From Shewanella woodyi ATCC 51908 (GTDB lineage: Bacteria; Pseudomonadota; Gammaproteobacteria; Enterobacterales; Shewanellaceae): 64,000 nucleotides of DNA. The stretch covers positions 5,332,001 through 5,396,000 of the forward strand of contig NC_010506.1 in the NCBI RefSeq assembly GCF_000019525.1, given 5' to 3'. Position 1 is the stretch's first letter; the number at the start of each line of letters is the position of its first letter. Both the position numbers and the translations under genes were made by a program. Below are positions 37,621 through 45,996 of this stretch, in pieces. The notes under the pieces were generated by a model, which saw nothing but the letters and a program-made list of their open reading frames with translations, searched no databases and was not told the origin of the DNA.

Positions 37621-37649
37621 ATAATAGGGATTGTTGAGGTCAATGTAAA
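37621..37649 (-). promoter_or_regulatory. Sigma-70 promoter of tRNA-Ser
   Basis: On the minus strand: -35 TTTACA (37649-37644), 17-base spacer, -10 TATTAT (37626-37621), then a GC-rich CAGCGGCG before the tRNA 5' end at 37609. A GC-rich discriminator is typical of stringently controlled stable RNA promoters. Confidence 0.7.
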
Positions 37650-37762
37650 GCCCAACTTGATTCAAATGTCTAAAAAACAGTCCATTAATGCAATAAAATG
37701 CTTAAGGGAACGTTTTTTAGTCATATCATGCCTAAAAGCAGTACTTTCAATCGGGCAAATAA

Positions 37763-38965
37763 TTAGCCTACGGCGGGTAACAGATTAACCATCTGCAGTA
37801 ACTGGACTAACATGATCAACACGCCAGCCAAGGTGACAATAATCAACCCCGCTTTACCACCCTTTACTCTATAGCCTTCAAGCTCTTGCTGTTTACGCTG
37901 AGAAGCGACCATAGCAACAGGCAGAAAGATGGCTAACACCACCAAAGCAAATGCTGCATAGCCTAATGCAGTAATAAAGCCCTGAGGATAAAACAGTGCA
38001 AAACCCAGTGGTGGTAAAAAGGTAACCCCAGCAATCTGAACCCTATGAGTTGCCGTCTTACTGCGTTTTAGAAGATCAGACAGAAAATCATACAGCCCCA
38101 AACTTACCCCAAGAAATGAAGTTGCTAAGGCAAGGTCGGCAAAAATAGAGACCGCATTAGCTATCATAGGATCATGAAGTAAACTACTAAGCGAGCTAAT
38201 AAATCCATTAAGGCTCTGGCTATTCATTAGTGTGCTCTGGGTTAACACGCCTTGACTCGCCACCAGCCATAACAAGTAAATAAGCAGTGGCAGAGCCGAG
38301 CCAACAACAATGATCCATCTCAACGCCTTAGTATCTTTACCTAAGTAACGCACTATTGAGGGGATGGAGCCGTGAAAACCAAAAGAGGTAAAGATAACAG
38401 GCAGTGAAGCCAAAACTAGCCCTTGGTGTACAGGCAGTTCAACTAAGTTATTGACCGATACATGGGGTAACAGGAGAAACAACATCACAACTAACGCGAC
38501 AAGCTTTAAAGAGAACAAGCTCCGATTTATGAAATCAACCGAGTGTGTTCCAATTGCAACTACAGTACCTATCAGTAACGTAAAGAGTATTGCGCCAGCC
38601 TGCATAGGTAAGTCCAGCGCAAACCAACCGGTTAACTTACTATGAATCTGCTCTCCACCACCTGCGATATATGCAGCACAAAGAGCATAAAACAGAAACA
38701 TCATGGAGAAACTAGCAACAAGCTGTCCCTTACGCCCCAACAGTTTATAGGCCAAGGTATGTAAGGTTGCATCAACCGGGGCAAACTGATGAACTTCAAC
38801 CATCAATAACGCTGTGTAAGCCATCAAAGACCAGATAAGCAACATGATCACACTTGCGGTGCCAAAACCTAATCCTGACGAGGCTAAAGGGAGTGCTAAC
38901 ATGCCCGCACCAATTGTAGTGCCAGCAATAATAAGCATGCTGCCAAAAGTTTTACTTTTATTCAT
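37763..38965 (-). CDS. tyrP: Aromatic amino acid permease, TyrP/Mtr type
   Basis: A 400-residue HAAAP-family permease with about 11 membrane helices. The N terminus GSMLIIAGTTIGAGMLALPL is the family signature; FTSFGFHGSIPSIVRYLG is also characteristic. It imports tyrosine (or tryptophan) by proton symport across the inner membrane; tyrosine versus tryptophan preference is not certain from sequence. A nested inverted repeat lies upstream at 39031-39091. No linked metabolic gene is visible. Confidence 0.87.
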   Translation of the reverse strand: MNKSKTFGSMLIIAGTTIGAGMLALPLASSGLGFGTASVIMLLIWSLMAYTALLMVEVHQFAPVDATLHTLAYKLLGRKGQLVASFSMMFLFYALCAAYIAGGGEQIHSKLTGWFALDLPMQAGAILFTLLIGTVVAIGTHSVDFINRSLFSLKLVALVVMLFLLLPHVSVNNLVELPVHQGLVLASLPVIFTSFGFHGSIPSIVRYLGKDTKALRWIIVVGSALPLLIYLLWLVASQGVLTQSTLMNSQSLNGFISSLSSLLHDPMIANAVSIFADLALATSFLGVSLGLYDFLSDLLKRSKTATHRVQIAGVTFLPPLGFALFYPQGFITALGYAAFALVVLAIFLPVAMVASQRKQQELEGYRVKGGKAGLIIVTLAGVLIMLVQLLQMVNLLPAVG

Positions 38966-39372
38966 CTAAGGGTTCCAAAATTGGAGTGAGAATTCGAAGC
39001 CGACGATCTAGCTCTTGTTGAAAACAACATAGCCACAATGGTGTGATTTTAGGTATGACTTAAATTTACCTTTATCTACGCCACTGTGGCTGTAGATAAC
39101 TTGTCATTAAATTAGTAAATAGCACGTAAACCGCCCTGTCAGATCGCATTAATGGCGCCCGGAAACATTGAAGCATGCAACGAAGTTCCCCAGACAATCG
39201 AAGTAATCGCCTAAGATAGAGTGTCCCCTAAAAGCTGTCAATCTAGATTGCCTTATATTGATATGGCTACGGTAAAATAGCTTTACACCCTTACTATTCA
39301 TTATACATACAAGGTCTTCTTTGATAGTTTATATCCACTTTGTTTAGCGATTTTCAACACAATGGAACTCCA
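38966..39372. other. Divergent intergenic region, tyrP and a lipoprotein gene
   Basis: 407 bases with no gene. It contains the nested inverted repeat at 39031-39091. Nothing else in it is strong enough to call, although promoters for both flanking genes should be here. Confidence 0.55.
39031..39091. repeat. Nested inverted repeat upstream of tyrP
   Basis: Outer arms AGCCACAATGG (39031-39041) and CCACTGTGGCT (39081-39091) match at 10 of 11 positions. Inner arms AGGTA (39051-39055) and TACCT (39067-39071) are nine bases inside on each side. It could fold as a leader RNA or serve as a protein site. Confidence 0.45.
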
Positions 39373-39882
39373 ATGAAATGGATCTCGGCGCTCAATATAT
39401 TACTCATCACTCTCCTTATGGTCGGTTGTACCAGCTCTCCCACAAAACTCACTCAACATAACTCAAGCGAATATCAAACCTTTGTCAAAGTCGGTGAACA
39501 GGTTCCCGTGACTCAATTTATCGATACACAAGGGGAGAAAATAGATTTAACTCAATCCCACAATGCCAAGCTACTGATACTGTTTGCGACCTGGTGTAGC
39601 GACTCCCAACGTGCAATGAAGGCATTAAAGAGTTCAGACCTTAACCTAGATCCAAACATAGATATTATTGGCATTGGCCGCGAAGAGAGTAACGAGACTT
39701 TAGATAAGTTTGCTGATGAGTATGAGCTCAATTTTCCCCTTATCGCAGATAATGACAGAAGTATCTACGCCAAATTTGCCAACGCTGGAATACCTAGGTT
39801 TATCTTGCTAGATAAAGAGAACCAGATAGTCAAAACCATCATAGCCGAAGATGATAACCCCTTAACCCAGCTTCAATGGTAA
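39373..39882 (+). CDS. Thioredoxin-fold lipoprotein with altered active site (TlpA/ResA-like)
   Basis: A 169-residue lipoprotein: signal peptide ending LLMVGC (lipid on Cys19), then a TlpA/AhpC-type thioredoxin fold. The strand-turn LLILFATWC is present but the CxxC active site reads CSDS (Cys75, Ser78), so the second cysteine is missing. The cis-proline motif GIPRFILLD is kept. A single-cysteine protein cannot run a normal disulfide exchange; it could be peroxiredoxin-like or bind a thiol ligand. ATG at 39373 has GGA six bases upstream; a TTG at 39340 extends the frame. Confidence 0.8.
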   Translation: MKWISALNILLITLLMVGCTSSPTKLTQHNSSEYQTFVKVGEQVPVTQFIDTQGEKIDLTQSHNAKLLILFATWCSDSQRAMKALKSSDLNLDPNIDIIGIGREESNETLDKFADEYELNFPLIADNDRSIYAKFANAGIPRFILLDKENQIVKTIIAEDDNPLTQLQW

Positions 39883-39967
39883 AAGCTAAACAGTAAAGCC
39901 TTATAGTTAGACAAGAATCAAACTCAAACATAAGTTCGCTAAAACATAGAATATTAAAGGATGATAT

Positions 39968-40396
39968 ATGAATGGTGCAGGTGGAACATCTGGCGGTATA
40001 GGTCAATTTTTTATCGGGCTAATCATGATGTGCGGCGGCTTCTATATGCTGCTCAATGCCATCAAGGTAACTAGCTCTTTTGGCATGGGAAGTCGCCTTT
40101 ACCACGTCTCAAATTTCGGTGGATTTAATATCACTAGCGGCATGATCATGATCCCCTTTATTTTTGGCGTCGGAATCATGTTTTACAACTACAAAAACAT
40201 TCTTGGCTGGATACTCACCTTTGGCTCTCTAGTGGCCTTAATCTTTGGCGTCATCAGCTCAATCCAGTTTCGCTTTACCCATATGAGTGCCTTCGATCTC
40301 ATTGTGATCTTAGTGCTGAGCATAGGCGGTTTAGGACTTTTTCTACGCTCATTTAAAGCATTAGATCAAGCCTATCCAGACAGTTCAAAACAGTAA
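39968..40396 (+). CDS. Small multi-spanning membrane protein, unknown function
   Basis: A 142-residue protein with four predicted membrane helices (about residues 12-32, 55-76, 79-100 and 110-130) and a Gly-rich N terminus (MNGAGGTSGGIGQFF). A good AAAGGA precedes the ATG. I do not recognise a named family. It follows the thioredoxin-like lipoprotein by 85 bases on the same strand, so the two may be cotranscribed. Confidence 0.7.
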   Translation: MNGAGGTSGGIGQFFIGLIMMCGGFYMLLNAIKVTSSFGMGSRLYHVSNFGGFNITSGMIMIPFIFGVGIMFYNYKNILGWILTFGSLVALIFGVISSIQFRFTHMSAFDLIVILVLSIGGLGLFLRSFKALDQAYPDSSKQ

Positions 40397-40402
40397 CGGC
40401 TT

Positions 40403-40627
40403 TTAGTGGCCAACCTGTATCGAAACTGGACAGGTTTGATTGCTAAATAGCACTCTAAAGTGGGTCTCTTTAATCGTATGGTACTGACATATAAGCACAG
40501 TACCATCAACCTCAGACTTAACTAAATTGGCTGTCACTGCCGTTTGACTTGATGCGAATGCCACTGTGGTAGAAAAGATAAGTGAAAAAACTAAAACTAC
40601 TGTCTTTTGCATCATATATTTTATCAT
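40403..40627 (-). CDS. Small secreted protein, 74 residues
   Basis: Signal peptide KTVVLVFSLIFSTTVAFA, then about 48 residues with two cysteines (VLICQY and NQTCPV) that could form a disulfide in the periplasm. AAGGG lies six bases before the ATG at 40627. Not recognised. It converges on the four-helix protein gene with only six bases between the stop codons. Confidence 0.65.
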   Translation of the reverse strand: MIKYMMQKTVVLVFSLIFSTTVAFASSQTAVTANLVKSEVDGTVLICQYHTIKETHFRVLFSNQTCPVSIQVGH

Positions 40628-40722
40628 CAATCACCCTTGTATCTTGAAAAGCTCAATGAAGTTCTGCATACGGTATATTCTACCAGTAATAGCTGAACCT
40701 CTACTTAACAAGAACTTATCTC

Positions 40723-42153
40723 TTACTTTTCCTCGGTATACTCATTAATAATCTCAGCAAGGCGTATCATAGCTAGCTCCATTTTATGGTTCCAAGGTAG
40801 AGCAAAGGTGATCCGAAAATAGCTATCAAATGCCCCAGAAAAAGAAAACATGGCACCGGGAGCTATCGACAACTTATCCTTAATCACTCTCTCCCATAAC
40901 ACCTCACTAGAATAGCCCTCAGGTAACTTAAACCAGATACAGGGGCCGCCTGTTGGCTCACTGATATAAATAGAGGGGTTTAACACTGGTAATATCAAAC
41001 TTTTCGTCTTCTGATGATTCAACTTCATCTGGGCTCTGAGCTTACCCAGCAAGGTTTGATATTCGCCATTAGCGAGCAGATTCGCCACCATATGTTGTAG
41101 TGCAATGCTTGGCTCTTCAGCAACAGTTTGCTTAGCAAACTGACACTGGGAAAAGGTATTAACGCACAGCAGGTAACCTAAACTGATTGAAGGTGAGATG
41201 GTGTCATAAAAATCGGCAATGCTAATCACCCTACAATTGTCAGCATCAGCGGCTAAACTTGCAATCGTCACAGGACGAGATCGGCCAAAGTAGAGCTCAC
41301 CACGATCATACTCAATCAAAGTCACATCATGCTCAATAGCCCACTTAATCAAGGCTTGTTTATCAGCAACACTTAATACTCGCCCAGTAGGATCGGCAAA
41401 ATTAGGATTGACTAGATACGTATCAAACCTCTGCTGTTTATAGGCCTTGGTTAATAATGCCAATTCATCTGCATAGTCTTCCTGCATCGGCACTTCAATC
41501 ACGTCGGCATTAAACTGCTTTAATATCGCCTGGAAAAAAAATGATGCCGGAGACTCAACGGCAAGAGGTTTGCCAACCGCTTTAGCGGCAGTTAATGCCA
41601 GCAATAATCCCTCTTGGCGTCCATTGGTTACCAGTAACTGATCTTGATAAAACACTTGTCCAGAACGAAGCAGATGGCGGCATATCTCATACCTCAGCTC
41701 AGAGAGTCCTTCGATGGGATCTTGCATCATGAGCTTATAGGGACGCAGTTTCAGTACTTGCTTATGCAAGCGGTTTAACAGAAGTTCTTGATCGATAACG
41801 GTACTTGGAGCAGTACAGGAGAGAGGAGTAATGTCTGGGTCATTAAAGGAGTATTGCACGGCATTCGCCAGCTCCAGTTGAGCATGTACTCGGTTGATAC
41901 TGTGGCCATAGTCAGGCTGTTTAGCTGACTTTTTTGATACCACAAAATAGCCTCGCTTAGGTTCAGAGTAGATCCACCCCAACTTCTCAAGCTCCATATA
42001 AGCCTGAGTCACCGTCGAAACTCCTACGCCCTTCTCTTTAGCGTAACGCCTTACAGACTCAAGCTTATTACTGCCCGCTCTATCTGAAAAGATCCCCAGC
42101 TCAATAGCTCGAATAACTTCATCAACAATTTTTAGGTATTTAAACTCAGCCAT
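40723..42153 (-). CDS. MocR-family (GntR-type) regulator with degenerate PLP site
   Basis: A 476-residue protein: N-terminal GntR winged helix (about 1-75; SVRRYAKEKGVGVSTVTQAY, then YSEPKRGYFVV) joined to an aminotransferase class I fold. The usual PLP anchors are changed: the Schiff-base lysine of the SFSKT motif is Asp317 (DFYDTISPS), and the D-x-x-Y that grips the pyridine ring is E281-x-x-R284 in IEYDRGELYFG. The C-terminal Arg (FRITFALP) remains. It may thus bind another ligand or none. ATG at 42153 gives a normal MocR start; the open frame goes on to 42213. It is divergent from two acetyltransferase genes, with repeated CTGTAT sites between. Confidence 0.88.
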   Translation of the reverse strand: MAEFKYLKIVDEVIRAIELGIFSDRAGSNKLESVRRYAKEKGVGVSTVTQAYMELEKLGWIYSEPKRGYFVVSKKSAKQPDYGHSINRVHAQLELANAVQYSFNDPDITPLSCTAPSTVIDQELLLNRLHKQVLKLRPYKLMMQDPIEGLSELRYEICRHLLRSGQVFYQDQLLVTNGRQEGLLLALTAAKAVGKPLAVESPASFFFQAILKQFNADVIEVPMQEDYADELALLTKAYKQQRFDTYLVNPNFADPTGRVLSVADKQALIKWAIEHDVTLIEYDRGELYFGRSRPVTIASLAADADNCRVISIADFYDTISPSISLGYLLCVNTFSQCQFAKQTVAEEPSIALQHMVANLLANGEYQTLLGKLRAQMKLNHQKTKSLILPVLNPSIYISEPTGGPCIWFKLPEGYSSEVLWERVIKDKLSIAPGAMFSFSGAFDSYFRITFALPWNHKMELAMIRLAEIINEYTEEK

Positions 42154-42164
42154 AGCGTGACGAT

Positions 42165-42239
42165 CTGTATTGGGTTTTATAGCTATCAACTGTATCTGTT
42201 TTGATTTTAACACTCAATATAAAGTAAAAAGCAATACAG
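42165..42239. promoter_or_regulatory. Repeated CTGTAT sites between the MocR gene and acetyltransferase genes
   Basis: CTGTATTG at 42165-42172, CTGTATCTG at 42190-42198 (25 bases on, direct) and CAATACAG at 42232-42239 (inverted). MocR regulators commonly bind direct plus inverted repeats in the divergent region, so these are likely operator copies. Confidence 0.5.
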
Positions 42240-42261
42240 ATAGTAATAAGAGATCATATAG

Positions 42262-42789
42262 ATGAGTAGAGTAATCACTGAAACAGACCGTCTTATCATA
42301 CGAGAATTTAACCTCGATGATGCAAGCGCAGTTTATCATTTTAATGCACCTAAAGAGGTCAACCGCTTCACTGGTGATGCAGGAATGTGTGAGAACATTA
42401 AAGATGCAGAGCAGATCATCCGCAATATCTGGTTAGTGGAGTATCAGAAGTTTGGCTTTGGTCGTTGGGCGGTGGTGTTAAAAGAGAGCGATGAGGTCAT
42501 CGGCTTTTGCGGCTTCAAAAATGAAACCCGTATTAACGCTGTTGATATCGGCTATCGCTTTCACCCTGACTACTGGGGCAAAGGCTTTGCCACGGAATCA
42601 AATTTAGCTTGTATCGATTATGCGAAAAAGCATATGAAGCTGGACCGAGTCCTCGGGGATGTGGTTGTTGAAAATCTAGACTCTATCAAGGTACTGAAAA
42701 AGTTAGGCATGAATTACATCGGTCAATACCAAGAGGAAGGATTTACCCTTAATCGGTATGAACTCCTATTAAAGGGGAAAACTGAATGA
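42262..42789 (+). CDS. GNAT acetyltransferase (RimJ/RimL type)
   Basis: A 175-residue acetyl-CoA-dependent N-acetyltransferase. TDRLIIREFNLDDA opens it; the acetyl-CoA loop region is YRFHPDYWGKGFATESNLAC (about 92-111), and VLKKLGMNYIGQY is the C-terminal motif. The substrate is unknown. It overlaps the next GNAT gene by four bases (ATGA) and faces the MocR gene, so the pair is probably its target. Confidence 0.85.
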   Translation: MSRVITETDRLIIREFNLDDASAVYHFNAPKEVNRFTGDAGMCENIKDAEQIIRNIWLVEYQKFGFGRWAVVLKESDEVIGFCGFKNETRINAVDIGYRFHPDYWGKGFATESNLACIDYAKKHMKLDRVLGDVVVENLDSIKVLKKLGMNYIGQYQEEGFTLNRYELLLKGKTE

Positions 42790-43379
42790 GACATATAGAG
42801 AAGACCATGGTGGCTAGCTTTCCGAGGATAGAAACCCCTAGACTGATATTAAATGAAACTACATTAGCAGATACAGGCTCTGTATTTTCTCTATTTAGTG
42901 ATCCACAGGTACTGATTTATTACGATATAGAGCAGTTTAATGAACCTGAGCAAGCGATGGAATTAATTAACTCAGACGCTAAAAAGTATAAAGATGGTCA
43001 AATGCTCAGATGGGCCGTGCGTGAAAAGTTAAGTAGCAAATATATAGGTGGCTGTGGCATCAATCGATTTGAGTTAAGTCGCCACACTGCAGTTATCGGT
43101 TATGAGTTTATCCAAGACTCATGGGGAAAAGGTTTTGCGACAGAGTCCATTCAAGCCGTGGTCGACTTTTGTTTCAGCAATCACTCTCCGCACTTTGTTA
43201 ACCGCATTGAAGCTTATGTCATGCAAGGTAACCTTGCATCTGAAGCTATTCTGACAAAATTAGGCTTCGATAAAGAGGGGATTTTAAAACAACACAGCTA
43301 CTGGAAAGGTCAATATCATGATTTAGCGCTATTCTCTAAATTGAAGTGTAATCACCACAACAAACAAACCAGCCAATAA
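42786..43379 (+). CDS. GNAT acetyltransferase (RimJ/RimL type), second of a pair
   Basis: A 197-residue N-acetyltransferase. ETPRLILNETTLADTGSVF near the start, YEFIQDSWGKGFATESIQA (about 109-127) and AILTKLGFDKEGILKQ. It is similar in layout to, but clearly diverged from, the gene before it. Translation is coupled by the ATGA overlap; an internal ATG at 42808 is a possible shorter start. Substrate unknown. Confidence 0.85.
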   Translation: MRHIEKTMVASFPRIETPRLILNETTLADTGSVFSLFSDPQVLIYYDIEQFNEPEQAMELINSDAKKYKDGQMLRWAVREKLSSKYIGGCGINRFELSRHTAVIGYEFIQDSWGKGFATESIQAVVDFCFSNHSPHFVNRIEAYVMQGNLASEAILTKLGFDKEGILKQHSYWKGQYHDLALFSKLKCNHHNKQTSQ

Positions 43380-43553
43380 AACCCCGAATACCACCATAAC
43401 CAGCCATATAAAAATATGTTTTCACAAAAATGTAGCATAATATATTAGTAAAGGCGCAACAACTGAGATAATCTTGTTTAAATTAAAGTCAACATTTCGC
43501 CAAGCAATAAAGTTTGCTATACCTAATTAAAGCCTCTAAAGAGTTTGACCATT

Positions 43554-45518
43554 ATGCAACTTTTATCCAGCATCTCAGTCGCTAAAAAATTATCGATTGC
43601 GCCCATAGTATTGGGACTTATTCTCATTATTATAACTGTAATAGGAATTAGTGCTCTCAACGGTTTAGCTAGTCGTATGCACCAGATCACTTTCGATCTT
43701 GCACCGGATACTGAACTCGCTGCGGATATCACAAGCAGCCTTTATAGGCTCAGGCTAACGGTGAAAAACTACGTAAAAACAGGTGACGATAAATGGGTAT
43801 CCCAGTTCCAGACTCAAAGTAAAAACTGGCAAGCGGCACTGGATAAAGCTTTTTTGGAGATCCAAAATCCGCAACGAGTCGCCATGTTGAATGAAATTAA
43901 AAGTAACAAAGACACCTACGTCAGCACTTTTAATAATATCGTCGTTAGTAATCAACAAAAGCGAAATAAAGCGGTCACGGAAACATTAAATGCCCGAGGC
44001 CCAGAGATTGAACGCGGATTAACTAAAATAATGCAATCGGCTAATGACGATGGTGATATCCACGCTGCATTTCTTGCAGGAACAGCCATTCGTAGCCTGC
44101 TGCTAGGTAGACTTTATGTATCTAAGTTTCTTGTTGAAAACCAGCCAAGTCAGGTCGACAGGTTTAATCAAGAGCTAACAGACACCACTAAGCAGATCGA
44201 CACCTTATTAGAGAGTTTACAAAACCCGACTCGCCGAACCTACGCAACAGAGGCGAAAGCTGACATTATTAGTTATACAAACATTGCTAATAACGTCTCC
44301 ACTTATATCAGTACACGTAATGCAGGTATCAAGACTTTAGATACTATTGGACCTCAAGTTGCCAATCAATTAGATGAACTAAGAGCATCAATCGCTGAAT
44401 CCATGAGCGCCGCCTCAGACGCTGCTAATGAATCACAGCAAACTTCATCGACACTACTCTTAACAGTCGCCTTAATTGCCATCATATTCGGATTAACCAT
44501 CGCCTATATTATCTCTAGAGCAATTATCTCTAGCTTAGATTCAATGAATAAAGTCTTTGCCGATATTGCACAAGGCGAAGGCGATCTCACAAAGCGTATT
44601 CCCGTAGCAGGACAAGATGAGCTCTCACAACTTGCATCTAGCTTTAACCTCTTTGCTGAGAAGATACAGAAAACAGTCATCGAAGTGAGTAACTCCACTG
44701 AGCAACTGCAATCAGCCTCAGATGCATTAACCACTAAAGCTAAAGAGACGCAAAATGAGGTCAGCCAGCAACAATCCCAAGCCCAGTTAGCCGCCGCAGC
44801 TATGACAGAGATGTCAGCCAGTGCCTCAGAAGTAAGTAGTAGCGCTAACCAAGCAAATGATCTCTCCAGTAGCGCCTTGAGTACCGCCAGTACTGGCCGA
44901 GAAGTCGTCATAAATGCAGTAAGTAGTATGAGTGCTCTTTCAACTCAGTTAACGGATTCATCGGGGATCATCGAGAACCTTCGTAAAGACAGTGAACAGA
45001 TAGGTACTGTACTTGATGTTATACGCAGTATTGCAGAACAGACTAATCTACTGGCATTGAATGCTGCGATTGAGGCGGCCCGTGCTGGTGAACAGGGACG
45101 AGGTTTTGCGGTCGTTGCAGATGAGGTTCGATCATTAGCATCAAGAACCCAGGAATCAACAGAAGAGATTCAAACCATAATCCAGACTCTACAACAGAGA
45201 TCTGAAAGTGCCTTTAAAGCCATGACAGAGAGTTGTGCTAGTGCAGAATCCACCGCTGAGCTTGTGCAATCTGCCGAGCAATCTCTTGGACAAATAGCTG
45301 AGTTTATGGATGAGATCAATAACTCGATTGCCCACATATCAGATGCAGCAGGACAACAAGCGACCGTGTCTGATGAGGTCAGTCAGAATGTCAACGCAGT
45401 CTCAGAGATCTCAGCGGCAACCTACGGTCAAACCGAAGAGACCTGCCTCAGCGCAGAGGAGTTATCTATTCTTGGCGACGATCTGGCGAAAAGCGTAAGC
45501 CAATTCAAGATCAGCTAG
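43554..45518 (+). CDS. Methyl-accepting chemotaxis protein
   Basis: A 654-residue chemoreceptor. Membrane helix 1 at about 14-34, a large helical periplasmic sensor domain (about 35-298), helix 2 at about 300-322, HAMP (about 323-375) and a long cytoplasmic coiled coil. The signalling tip has [19 protein letters not shown] and [16 protein letters not shown]. The sensor is rich in helix with no Cache-type strands visible, so a four-helix or HBM-like ligand domain is likely. There is no C-terminal pentapeptide tether. ATG at 43554 is preferred to the TTG at 43545. A strong terminator follows. Confidence 0.92.
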   Translation: MQLLSSISVAKKLSIAPIVLGLILIIITVIGISALNGLASRMHQITFDLAPDTELAADITSSLYRLRLTVKNYVKTGDDKWVSQFQTQSKNWQAALDKAFLEIQNPQRVAMLNEIKSNKDTYVSTFNNIVVSNQQKRNKAVTETLNARGPEIERGLTKIMQSANDDGDIHAAFLAGTAIRSLLLGRLYVSKFLVENQPSQVDRFNQELTDTTKQIDTLLESLQNPTRRTYATEAKADIISYTNIANNVSTYISTRNAGIKTLDTIGPQVANQLDELRASIAESMSAASDAANESQQTSSTLLLTVALIAIIFGLTIAYIISRAIISSLDSMNKVFADIAQGEGDLTKRIPVAGQDELSQLASSFNLFAEKIQKTVIEVSNSTEQLQSASDALTTKAKETQNEVSQQQSQAQLAAAAMTEMSASASEVSSSANQANDLSSSALSTASTGREVVINAVSSMSALSTQLTDSSGIIENLRKDSEQIGTVLDVIRSIAEQTNLLALNAAIEAARAGEQGRGFAVVADEVRSLASRTQESTEEIQTIIQTLQQRSESAFKAMTESCASAESTAELVQSAEQSLGQIAEFMDEINNSIAHISDAAGQQATVSDEVSQNVNAVSEISAATYGQTEETCLSAEELSILGDDLAKSVSQFKIS

Positions 45519-45537
45519 CATTTATAAGGATGAACAA

Positions 45538-45569
45538 GGGTGTAGAGCTTAAAGCTCTACACCCTTTTT
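45538..45569 (+). terminator. Intrinsic terminator of the chemoreceptor gene
   Basis: GGGTGTAGAGCTT (45538-45550) pairs with AAGCTCTACACCC (45552-45564), followed by TTTTT. Perfect 13-base arms, 20 bases past the stop. Confidence 0.9.
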
Positions 45570-45584
45570 CTATTCTGGAGCAAT

Positions 45585-45601
45585 AATACCAATCAGTATA
45601 A
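45585..45601. repeat. Solo palindrome related to the MITE ends
   Basis: AATACCAATCAGTATAA differs at one position from the element ends at 35872 and 47747. Confidence 0.5.
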
Positions 45602-45709
45602 GCAAATCTGTAGGCTTTACAAAGCAGATAACCACTCCATCATCACTGGCTTTCAATTCGTCAGTTAAAGAGAACCGAATAGGATAATTGCTTAGCTTAG
45701 GTATATTCA

Positions 45710-45889
45710 TATCAGCAGTATCAGCAGTATCAGCAGTATCAGCAGTATCAGCAGTATCAGCAGTATCAGCAGTATCAGCAGTATCAGCAGTATCAGCAGT
45801 ATCAGCAGTATCAGCAGTATCAGCAGTATCAGCAGTATCAGCAGTATCAGCAGTATCAGCAGTATCAGCAGTATCAGCAGTATCAGCAG
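45710..45889. repeat. Perfect tandem repeat, 20 copies of a 9-mer
   Basis: TATCAGCAG is repeated exactly 20 times (180 bases) with no mismatch. It lies between two convergent genes and between their terminators, so it is probably not translated. Because 9 is a multiple of 3 it creates long false open frames, (SAV)n on plus and (LLI)n on minus. Confidence 0.97.
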
Positions 45890-45899
45890 GGTATAGAAA

Positions 45900-45925
45900 T
45901 AGAAAAGCATGCCAATAGCATGCTT
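45900..45925 (-). terminator. Probable terminator of cheV
   Basis: AAGCATGC (45905-45912) pairs with GCATGCTT (45918-45925), 5-base loop, and TTTTCT follows on the minus strand. It is about 70 bases past the cheV stop. Confidence 0.65.
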
Positions 45926-45996
45926 CAATGGATTAAGTTAGCTCTGTCATATTTGGTGTGAGGTTTAATTTATATGCTTACTTGAATACTCAAGAG

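Noticed and set aside
44504..44911. 135-codon frame antisense to the chemoreceptor gene
   Set aside because: Shadow of the conserved HAMP/coiled-coil coding region; Ser/Ala/Leu-rich composition is typical of antisense frames.
45710..45889. CRISPR-like array
   Set aside because: The units are contiguous 9-mers with no spacers and no cas genes are near; it is a simple minisatellite.
45688..45928. Open frames (SAV)n on plus and (LLI)n on minus across the tandem repeat
   Set aside because: They are a by-product of a perfect 9-bp repeat whose length is a multiple of three. No ribosome site fits and the array lies between two terminators.
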